19,371 bases of DNA, taken from JAZRUF01 sp045652405. Its GTDB lineage: Bacteria; Bacillota; Clostridia; Oscillospirales; JAAYXM01. The notes beneath the pieces are model-generated. The model made no database searches and was not told the DNA's origin. It saw only the letters and a program-made list of their open reading frames with translations. The position numbers and the translations under genes are program-made. Positions 14,073 to 19,371 of this stretch are shown one piece after another (position 1 is the first letter of the stretch; every line of letters begins with the position of its first letter). The DNA lies in contig JAZRUF010000096.1 in assembly GCA_045652405.1 (NCBI GenBank), forward strand, positions 1 to 19,371. Reading direction: 5' to 3'.

Positions 14073-15668
14073 TTATAATTCTGATTCTAAAATAGCTTCG
14101 GCCACGCGAAGGCCGTCCGTTGCAGCGGACATAATTCCGCCTGCGTACCCCGCGCCTTCTCCGCACGGATATAACCCACGCAGATTAGATTGCAGCGTTT
14201 TATCGCGTAAAATACGTAGCGGCGATGAGGTTCTGGTTTCAACACCGGTCATCACCGCATCGGGGGCTGCAAAACCGCGGATGCGCTTGTCAAATTCATT
14301 TAATCCGTACAATAGCGCATTGTTTATAAATTCGGGGAAAAGCTCCCTGAGGTTTGCTGGCACTACCCCCGGCTTGTAGCTTGGCTCGACTGGCCCAAAT
14401 TGCTTTGAAGATATGTTTTGCCGGAACGAAGCTACGGTTTGTGCGGGTGCGCGATAATTTCTGCCGCCTGCAATAAAAGCGGCTTGCTCGAACTTGCGTT
14501 GGAACATAACGCCGGACATCGGGCTATTGCCAAAGTCCTCGGGGGAAACACCGACGAGCAATGCGCTGTTTGCGTTTTTCTCATCACGTGCAAATCTGCT
14601 CATACCGTTTGTGACTACGCCACCTTCTTCCGAGGCTGCGGCTACAACCACACCGCCCGGGCACATGCAGAAAGTGTAAATCCCGCGCCCATCCGGCATA
14701 TGGCAGGAGAGCTTATAATCTGCCGCGGGGAGATTGGGATGCGCGGCAAACTTTTCACCGTATTGGGAGAGGTTTATAAAGCTTTGAAGATGCTCTATGC
14801 GCACACCCACGGAAAATGGCTTTGCCTCAAGGTCGGCACCGTTATCACTGAGCCATGAAAACACATCTCGCGCAGAATGCCCGACAGCCAATACCACGTG
14901 ATTTGTGCTTATAATACCCGAATTGCCGTCATAATCACGGAATTCCACGCCTGTTACTCTTCCTGACTCTATTCGTATGCGCTCCGCTGTGCGGCGGAAG
15001 AAAACCTTACCGCCGAGAGACTGTATCCTCTTGCGCAGCTCGCGCACAGTGTTTACCAGATTGTCCGTTCCGATATGTGGCTTATGCAGATAGAGTATCT
15101 CAGCAGGCGCACCGCAGGAAACAAAGGTTTCGAGCACGTGGCGGTTGCGCGGGTCATTTGTTCCGGTGGTGAGCTTGCCGTCAGAAAAAGTGCCGGCACC
15201 TCCTTCACCAAACTGCACATTTGACGATGCGTCAAACATCCCGCCTGACCAGAACTCATTTACGCGCTTTAAGCGCGTATCAACATCCTCACCACGCTCT
15301 AACAGTATCGGATTCGCTCCGGCTTGCGCTAAAGACAGTGCTGCAAAAAGCCCTGCAGGTCCTGCACCGATTACGACCGGGGAAAGAGCAAAGCTTTTCC
15401 TCGCGATGGTATATTCATCCGGTGCAGTATATAAGTCGGCGTTTTTGCATCCGCTTTTGGAAAGCACGCGTTTCTCATCGGTGCTGAGAGAAACATTTAC
15501 CGTGTACACAAAATGAACATCCTCTTTTTTTCGCGCATCTATTGACTTGCGTGATATAGAGAATGTGCGTATATCGCCATCCGCTATCTTTAGCAGACGA
15601 CAAACTTTTTTTCTCAAAGACTCTTCCGATGAGTCCGGGGAGAGCTTTATATTTCTTACTTGAATCAT
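14073..15668 (-). CDS. FAD-dependent dehydrogenase (COG2509-like)
   Basis: About 531 residues from the ATG at 15666-15668, with AAGGA upstream. A longer frame to 15731 begins at a TTG with no ribosome binding site and is rejected. After an N-terminal domain of about 95 residues comes the Rossmann FAD site VVIGAGPAGLFAAL (from about 98), a second dinucleotide-related segment, FGEGGAGTFSDGKL, and the C-terminal FAD motif YPCGEGAGYAGGIMSAATDG. This matches the large group of uncharacterised FAD dehydrogenases related to glutamate synthase small subunits and annotated as NAD(P)/FAD-dependent oxidoreductases. Substrate is unknown. It is divergent from the PerR-type gene and shares its strand with the DbpA-like gene, probably as one unit. 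Confidence 0.9.
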   Translation of the reverse strand: MIQVRNIKLSPDSSEESLRKKVCRLLKIADGDIRTFSISRKSIDARKKEDVHFVYTVNVSLSTDEKRVLSKSGCKNADLYTAPDEYTIARKSFALSPVVIGAGPAGLFAALSLAQAGANPILLERGEDVDTRLKRVNEFWSGGMFDASSNVQFGEGGAGTFSDGKLTTGTNDPRNRHVLETFVSCGAPAEILYLHKPHIGTDNLVNTVRELRKRIQSLGGKVFFRRTAERIRIESGRVTGVEFRDYDGNSGIISTNHVVLAVGHSARDVFSWLSDNGADLEAKPFSVGVRIEHLQSFINLSQYGEKFAAHPNLPAADYKLSCHMPDGRGIYTFCMCPGGVVVAAASEEGGVVTNGMSRFARDEKNANSALLVGVSPEDFGNSPMSGVMFQRKFEQAAFIAGGRNYRAPAQTVASFRQNISSKQFGPVEPSYKPGVVPANLRELFPEFINNALLYGLNEFDKRIRGFAAPDAVMTGVETRTSSPLRILRDKTLQSNLRGLYPCGEGAGYAGGIMSAATDGLRVAEAILESEL

Positions 15669-15698
15669 AGATAGTGCATCCTTAAATACGTATAGAAA

Positions 15699-15708
15699 TA
15701 GTATACTA
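15699..15708 (-). promoter_or_regulatory. Possible -10 region/palindrome upstream of the FAD dehydrogenase
   Basis: TAGTATACTA is a perfect palindrome. It contains TATACT on the minus strand about 31 bases before the FAD dehydrogenase ATG, a good -10 position. No convincing -35 is seen at 16-18 bases. It may be a promoter element, an operator, or both. Confidence 0.35.
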
Positions 15709-15749
15709 AAAAAAAATAAAATTTTCCACAAAAAATTTTGAAAAAACTC

Positions 15750-15778
15750 TTTACAAATGAAAATTTATATGATATTAT
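15750..15778 (+). promoter_or_regulatory. Probable promoter of the PerR-type regulator
   Basis: TTTACA (15750-15755), 17 bases, then TATTAT (15773-15778). The AT-rich sequence over the -10 includes the palindrome ATTATAAT, which resembles half of the TTATAAT-type PerR operator, so autoregulation is possible. The operator match is incomplete. Confidence 0.55.
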
Positions 15779-15823
15779 AATAACACAAAATAAGAATGAT
15801 TACTGATTTTTGAGGAAATGCTT

Positions 15824-16228
15824 ATGACGCAAAGGAAAAATTTTAGTCACAAACGTCAGGCAATTTTAGATGTAATTTGCAGTACGGATACGCATCCGGA
15901 CGCTGAATGGGTTTATAAAAAACTCAAAGAGAAATATCCGAAGCTCAGCCTCGGAACCGTTTATCGCAACATTGCCGAGTTTAAAGAGGACGGCAGCGTG
16001 GCAACGGTAGCGGTTGTCAGCGGGATAGAGAGGATAGACGGTAACATTAAATCACATCCGCACTTTATATGCAGTGAATGTAATGCGGTAATTGATGTGG
16101 ATGCAGATGTTGACGCTGACAATCTGTGCAGGCAAATATCTGAAAAATACGGTATTGAATGCAACAGATTGGAGATTCTCTTCTCTGGTAAATGTTCAAA
16201 CTGCAAAACAAAGAATGAAAATACCTGA
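15824..16228 (+). CDS. perR: Fur-family regulator, PerR-like by its metal site
   Basis: 134 residues from the ATG at 15824, 6 bases after GAGGAA. The ATG at 15818 directly touches the Shine-Dalgarno. N-terminal winged helix (LGTVYRNI recognition region), then a C-terminal metal-binding domain. Structural zinc cysteines are present (83, 86, 124, 127). The regulatory site ligands align with Bacillus PerR: His24, Asp72, His78, His80 and Asp91 for its His37, Asp85, His91, His93 and Asp104. Asp rather than Glu at the second position is the mark that separates PerR from Fur. This predicts peroxide sensing through iron-catalysed His oxidation. The next gene is a rubrerythrin, a common PerR target in anaerobes, 81 bases downstream without a terminator. 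Confidence 0.85.
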   Translation: MTQRKNFSHKRQAILDVICSTDTHPDAEWVYKKLKEKYPKLSLGTVYRNIAEFKEDGSVATVAVVSGIERIDGNIKSHPHFICSECNAVIDVDADVDADNLCRQISEKYGIECNRLEILFSGKCSNCKTKNENT

Positions 16229-16309
16229 TAGGAAATATGTTTATCATAGCACTGTAATACAGAGCTATTAAAATTTTTAAAAATTATTTATTATATGGAG
16301 GAAACAAAA

Positions 16310-16855
16310 ATGAAAAAGTATGTATGCCAGATTTGCGGATATGTTCACGAGGGTAACGAGGCACCGGAGTCCTGCCCGCAGTGCAATGCACCCAAGGCAA
16401 AGTTTATTGAGCAGGCTCAGGGCGAGCGTGTATATGCAGATGAGCATCGTGTAGGCGTTGCGCAGGGTGTGGACCCTGAAATCATAGAAGGTCTGCGCAT
16501 GAACTTCACCGGCGAGTGCACAGAGGTAGGTATGTACCTTGCAATGGCTCGTGTAGCTCACCGTGAGGGCTATCCGGAAATCGGTCTGTATTGGGAAAAG
16601 GCAGCTTGGGAAGAGGCTGAGCACGCAGCGAAATTTGCTGAGCTTTTGGGCGAGGTCGTTACTGACAGCACCAAGAAAAACCTTGAGCTTCGCATTGATG
16701 CAGAGAACGGTGCAACCGCAGGCAAGTTTGAGCTTGCGAAAAAAGCAAAAGCTCTTAACCTGGATGCAATCCATGATACCGTCCATGAGATGGCAAAGGA
16801 CGAAGCTCGCCACGGCAGAGCTTTTGAAGGCCTCCTCAAGAGATACTTCAACTAA
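16310..16855 (+). CDS. rbr: Reverse rubrerythrin (N-terminal rubredoxin, C-terminal diiron domain)
   Basis: 181 residues from the ATG at 16310, 8 bases after GGAGG. An ATG at 16295 would overlap the ribosome binding site and is rejected. The rubredoxin domain comes first (Cys6, 9, 22, 25: C-x-x-CGY and CPQCNAPK), followed by a ferritin-like diiron domain with helix motifs GECTEVGMY, EEAEHA, AENGATA and DEARHG carrying the Glu/His ligands. That order is opposite to classical rubrerythrin and matches the reverse rubrerythrins known from Clostridium acetobutylicum, which reduce H2O2 (and O2 via partners) using NADH-fed electrons. It sits just after a PerR-like regulator gene, so peroxide-induced expression is likely. 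No clear promoter is seen in 16229-16309, so it may share the perR transcript. Confidence 0.94.
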   Translation: MKKYVCQICGYVHEGNEAPESCPQCNAPKAKFIEQAQGERVYADEHRVGVAQGVDPEIIEGLRMNFTGECTEVGMYLAMARVAHREGYPEIGLYWEKAAWEEAEHAAKFAELLGEVVTDSTKKNLELRIDAENGATAGKFELAKKAKALNLDAIHDTVHEMAKDEARHGRAFEGLLKRYFN

Positions 16856-16875
16856 TAACAAAAAATTCAATTTTA

Positions 16876-16904
16876 AAGGGTTCGGTGTATTCCGAACCCT
16901 TATT
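16876..16904 (+). terminator. Terminator after rubrerythrin
   Basis: A perfect 10-bp stem, 16876-16885 with 16892-16901, around a TGTATT loop, then a weak TATT tail. It begins 20 bases after the rubrerythrin stop. Confidence 0.8.
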
Positions 16905-16937
16905 GCATGGCATGTTTTAAACTGAATTAAAAAACGC

Positions 16938-16966
16938 TTGACAGGTTGAAATCGAGGTGTTATAAT
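16938..16966 (+). promoter_or_regulatory. Perfect consensus promoter of the T-box unit
   Basis: TTGACA (16938-16943), exactly 17 bases, then TATAAT (16961-16966). Both hexamers are full consensus. Transcription would begin about 16973, just before the conserved T-box start. Such a strong promoter suits a leader that controls by attenuation. Confidence 0.9.
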
Positions 16967-16980
16967 ATAATACAAATTTA

Positions 16981-17249
16981 AACGCTGTGATGCGGAATAG
17001 TATGTAAAACTTTCGCCTTAAGAGAGATACCGGTCGGTGCGAGGTATCGGGGAAGCTTTGCTGAACTCACCGCGGAGCGGTTGCCATGAAAGTTGCAGTA
17101 GTGGCAGACGGGAACTCCCGTAACAGAGTTAAGATGTGTTGGCATCTAAAGGGCATCCTTTATAGGGTGAAGAAGAGTGGTACCGCGGAAACAAAGAGTT
17201 TTAACGTTTTCGTCTCTTTAAATCAGCAAAGAGACGGGAACGTTTTTTT
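16981..17249 (+). promoter_or_regulatory. T-box riboswitch, predicted leucine (CTC) specifier
   Basis: All main T-box marks are in order. The leader opens with a GATG-GGAATAGTA-like stretch (16989-17002). Stem I base: AACTTTC (17008-17014) with GAAAGTT (17088-17094). The AGAGAGA strand (17021-17027) precedes the apical hairpin GATACC (17026-17031) with GGTATC (17043-17048), whose loop holds the GGTCGGTGCGA motif. The specifier loop reads CTGAACTCACC, giving CTC (17066-17068), a leucine codon. The T-box core GTGGTACCGCGG is at 17177-17188, with the UGGU bulge pairing to ACCA ends. tRNA-Leu usually has A before CCA, consistent with that. Uncharged tRNA-Leu should favour the antiterminator and allow transcription of the LeuA-like gene. 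Confidence 0.93.
17203..17249 (+). terminator. T-box regulated terminator
   Basis: A 17-bp stem (17203-17219 with 17228-17244, including two G-U pairs) around an eight-base loop, followed by further Ts to 17249. It lies just after the T-box core and before the LeuA-like gene. The competing antiterminator uses the 5' arm. Confidence 0.93.
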
Positions 17250-17300
17250 GTTAAAAGAATCCGATTGCTATATATTTAGAGTTTGAAAGGAGTTTTCAAA

Positions 17301-18689
17301 ATGAGAAAGATAAACATTGCAGACATTACTCTTAAAAAGCTTTCCGAGGACCGCGGCATTTCACTGCTGTTCCGTGAAAAATCCGCAATAGCAAATTGCG
17401 CAGACGCGCTCGGCGCGGATACTGTCGAGCTGCCTGCAGTAAAAAATCTTCGCGAGGACACGATTATATATAAAACAATTGCGCAGAATGTTGCGACTGC
17501 AACACTCGCTATTCCGGTCGGCTTTAATAAAGAGGATGTTGCCTCTGTATGGGAATGCGTTAAGGATGCAAAATACCCGCGACTTCAGATAGAGCTTCCG
17601 GTATCAACACTCCAGATGGAGTATATGTATCACATCAAACAAACCGTCATGCTTGAGAAGATTTCTGAGCTTATAAAAGAAGCAAAAGCGTATTGTGATG
17701 ACGTGGAGTTTTCTGCCCTTGATGCAACAAGAGCAGATGAAGACTTCCTTATAGCTGCTGCAAAAGAAGCTGAGGTAAGCGGCGCGGGTATCATCACCGT
17801 ATGCGATAATGCGGGCGCATCAACTCCGGATGAAATTGCAGAGCTTGTTGCAAAGGTAAAATCCGCTGTAAGCGTTCCTGTATACGTTCAGGTTTCTGAC
17901 CGTATAAACATGGGCGTTGCATCCGCCTTTGCGTCAATTTCAAAAGGCGCAGACGGCTTGAAATGCGCGATGGCGGGCGAGGATATCCTCTTAACCGGCG
18001 AAATCTCCGATGCAATAACTATTTGCGGTGCTCGAATAGATGCGGAAATTAAACTGGATGCCACAAAAATACATTCAAGCATTGATGACATGCTCTCCGG
18101 CATTAATCATGAAAGCTACGAATCTGAAAAGACAATAAGCGAAAAGAAAAAGATTTTACTTGATTCGGATTCTTCTATGTCTCAGGTAACTCTGGCGGCG
18201 GAGGTTTTGGGATATGAGCTTTCCGACTCGGATATAGGAAATGTATATAAAGCACTCATGCAGGTGTGTGAAAAGAAGGGCGCGGTCGGATTAAAGGAAT
18301 TTGAAGCACTTATCGCAAGTTCTGCCATGCAGGCACCTTCGACATACCATTTTGAGGCATACACAACAACCAGCAGCAATGTTACAAACTCCATGTCGCA
18401 GGTTACGTTAAAGTGCAATGACGAGATCATGTGCGGTGTCAGCAATGGTGACGGCCCCATAGATGCCGCTTTCCGCGCTATAGAACAGTGCATAGGCCAT
18501 CATTATGAGCTTGATGATTTTCAGGTTCAATCTGTAACTGAAGGAAAGGAAGCGTTAGGTTCGGCTCTTGTACGTCTTCGCAACAATGGAAAGCTCTATT
18601 CCGGCAACGGAACATCCACCGATATTGTTGCAGCAAGCATAAGAGCATATATTAACGCACTTAACAAAATCGTATTTGAGGAGGTATAA
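17301..18689 (+). CDS. Divergent LeuA-family protein with altered catalytic motifs and a LeuA regulatory domain
   Basis: 462 residues from the ATG at 17301, with AAAGGAG upstream (a TTG at 17283 is rejected). Homology to 2-isopropylmalate synthase runs along the whole length: a DRE-TIM barrel (about 1-250) and a C-terminal LeuA allosteric/dimerisation domain (about 345-460) ending in GNGTSTDIVAASIRAYINALN. But the catalytic set is broken. DTTLRDG is DITLKKL here (Arg and Asp lost; the first Asp, at residue 8, kept). The HCHND metal-binding motif reads QVSDR (about 197-201), with both His gone. The NG-GER-GN loop is CAMAGEDILLTGE. Blocks DVEFSALDATRAD and CDNAGASTP remain. True 2-isopropylmalate synthase activity is therefore doubtful. 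A pseudoenzyme, a sensor or a new activity are possible. The leucine T-box upstream ties it to leucine supply. The next gene overlaps its end. Confidence 0.88.
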   Translation: MRKINIADITLKKLSEDRGISLLFREKSAIANCADALGADTVELPAVKNLREDTIIYKTIAQNVATATLAIPVGFNKEDVASVWECVKDAKYPRLQIELPVSTLQMEYMYHIKQTVMLEKISELIKEAKAYCDDVEFSALDATRADEDFLIAAAKEAEVSGAGIITVCDNAGASTPDEIAELVAKVKSAVSVPVYVQVSDRINMGVASAFASISKGADGLKCAMAGEDILLTGEISDAITICGARIDAEIKLDATKIHSSIDDMLSGINHESYESEKTISEKKKILLDSDSSMSQVTLAAEVLGYELSDSDIGNVYKALMQVCEKKGAVGLKEFEALIASSAMQAPSTYHFEAYTTTSSNVTNSMSQVTLKCNDEIMCGVSNGDGPIDAAFRAIEQCIGHHYELDDFQVQSVTEGKEALGSALVRLRNNGKLYSGNGTSTDIVAASIRAYINALNKIVFEEV

Positions 18690-18690
18690 T

Positions 18691-19371
18691 ATGAAAATAG
18701 TATTTTCAACCAAGAATGTGAGCCGCGCTTCATTTCTTGATACCTGCCGTTATGCCTTCGATTACGGATTTGAAGGCTTTGAAATATACGATGCCATAAA
18801 GGAGCGCAGTTCACATCATGACAGTATATTGAGGCGTGACCGTATAGCAGACGCTAAAAGAAAGCTTTTAAACAGAAATCTTGCTGTTTCAGCTTTGCGC
18901 ATGCCTGACGCGGTTGACAGTGAAAAAACAACGTCTGATTTAATTGTAAAGTATGTTGACTTGGCAGTTGCATCGGGTATTTCCAATGTCATTGTACGCA
19001 TAGAAGAGAAGGTTTCGTTCGATGTTTTAAGCGAAAAACTCTCTACCGCTATAAAGCGGGCGGAGACAGGCGATGTCAGCATTCTGCTTGAAACCGTCGG
19101 TTATCTTGCAAACACCGAAAACGTAATCGGAATTATCAATCATTTCGCATCGGCGGGGGGCGGCGCTTCGTGGGACGTAAGAGGGACTTACTTTGCCGCG
19201 CATGAAAGTGCCGAAACGACGATCAAAAATCTCGGCGCATATATCAAGTACGTGCGCCTTGGCGATATGAAAGACGGGAAGACCGTTCTTATCGGCGAGG
19301 GTGATTTAGAGGTAGAAAAGGTGCTGAATGCGCTTTCATCTCTTAACTATGACGGCTTTATCTGTGCCGCT
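18691..19371 (+). CDS. Xylose-isomerase-like TIM-barrel protein (sugar phosphate isomerase/epimerase family), partial
   Basis: Open from the ATG at 18691 to the window edge (227 codons, no stop), so the C-terminus is missing. GAGGAGG inside the last codons of the LeuA-like gene is its ribosome binding site. The two genes are 1 base apart and surely co-transcribed under the leucine T-box. The translation has the xylose-isomerase-like TIM-barrel pattern: N-terminal FDYGFEGFEIYD, the LLETVG strand with a metal-type Glu, SWDVRGTYFAAHES, VRLGDMKDGKTV, and the closing IGEGDLEVEKVLNALSSLNYDGF. The usual HxKD-like metal His appears as RLGD here. Such proteins act on sugar phosphates or related small molecules. 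The actual substrate is unknown, and more domains may follow beyond the edge. Confidence 0.85.
   Translation, partial: MKIVFSTKNVSRASFLDTCRYAFDYGFEGFEIYDAIKERSSHHDSILRRDRIADAKRKLLNRNLAVSALRMPDAVDSEKTTSDLIVKYVDLAVASGISNVIVRIEEKVSFDVLSEKLSTAIKRAETGDVSILLETVGYLANTENVIGIINHFASAGGGASWDVRGTYFAAHESAETTIKNLGAYIKYVRLGDMKDGKTVLIGEGDLEVEKVLNALSSLNYDGFICAA

Noticed and set aside
16229..16309. PerR box or separate promoter directly before rubrerythrin
   Set aside because: The region is AT-rich with partial matches only. No full TTATAAT-type inverted repeat or -35/-10 pair with proper spacing was found.
17108..17121. Second GAACTC in the T-box leader (in ACGGGAACTCCCGT) as the specifier
   Set aside because: It lies in a small hairpin downstream of Stem I. 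The CTC at 17066-17068 is in the proper Stem I position next to the conserved GGAGC-like segment.
1..19371. Mobile elements, CRISPR array, tRNA or rRNA genes, attachment sites
   Set aside because: No direct-repeat array, transposase or integrase reading frame, or tRNA/rRNA-like sequence was seen by eye.

Overview
The window reads as a chromosomal stretch of a strictly anaerobic, low-to-mid GC Gram-positive bacterium of the class Clostridia. The reasons are the S12 protein with the Firmicutes-type insertion, the L7Ae-like protein immediately before rpsL as in Bacillus, an [FeFe] hydrogenase of the trimeric HydABC type, a reverse rubrerythrin beside a PerR-like regulator, a T-box leader, and AGGAGG-type ribosome binding sites before nearly every gene. 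The genus cannot be set from the sequence alone.

Layout. (1) 34-1544, minus strand: a tight three-gene unit (MacB/LolD-type ABC ATPase, dCMP deaminase, small cysteine-rich membrane protein) ending in a strong terminator. (2) 1735-5939, plus strand: a clean sigma-A-type promoter, then hydC-hydB-hydA, the three subunits of an NAD- and ferredoxin-linked, probably electron-bifurcating, hydrogenase, then a terminator. (3) 5963-6379: a GNAT acetyltransferase. (4) 6456-11583: the str ribosomal operon: consensus promoter, L7Ae-like k-turn protein, rpsL, rpsG, fusA, tuf. The spacers before rpsG and fusA can be drawn as extensive RNA secondary structure. fusA is interrupted by an in-frame TAA, 61 codons before its natural end. 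(5) 11609-14053: tyrA, a DUF1294 membrane protein, a DUF2461 protein, and a stand-alone DbpA-type RNA-binding protein without a helicase core. (6) 14073-16901: a COG2509-like FAD dehydrogenase divergent from a PerR-type regulator and reverse rubrerythrin, a peroxide-defence pair. (7) 16938-19371: a perfect consensus promoter, a T-box riboswitch with a leucine (CTC) specifier and its terminator, a divergent LeuA homologue that has lost several catalytic motifs, and a partial xylose-isomerase-like TIM-barrel gene running off the window.

The parts worth a second look are the leucine-T-box unit with a LeuA-like protein that looks unable to do normal isopropylmalate synthase chemistry, the broken fusA, and the folded spacers of the str operon. 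No mobile element, CRISPR array, tRNA or rRNA was seen. The only gene-free stretch over 300 bases is 16856-17300, filled by a terminator, a promoter and the T-box leader.
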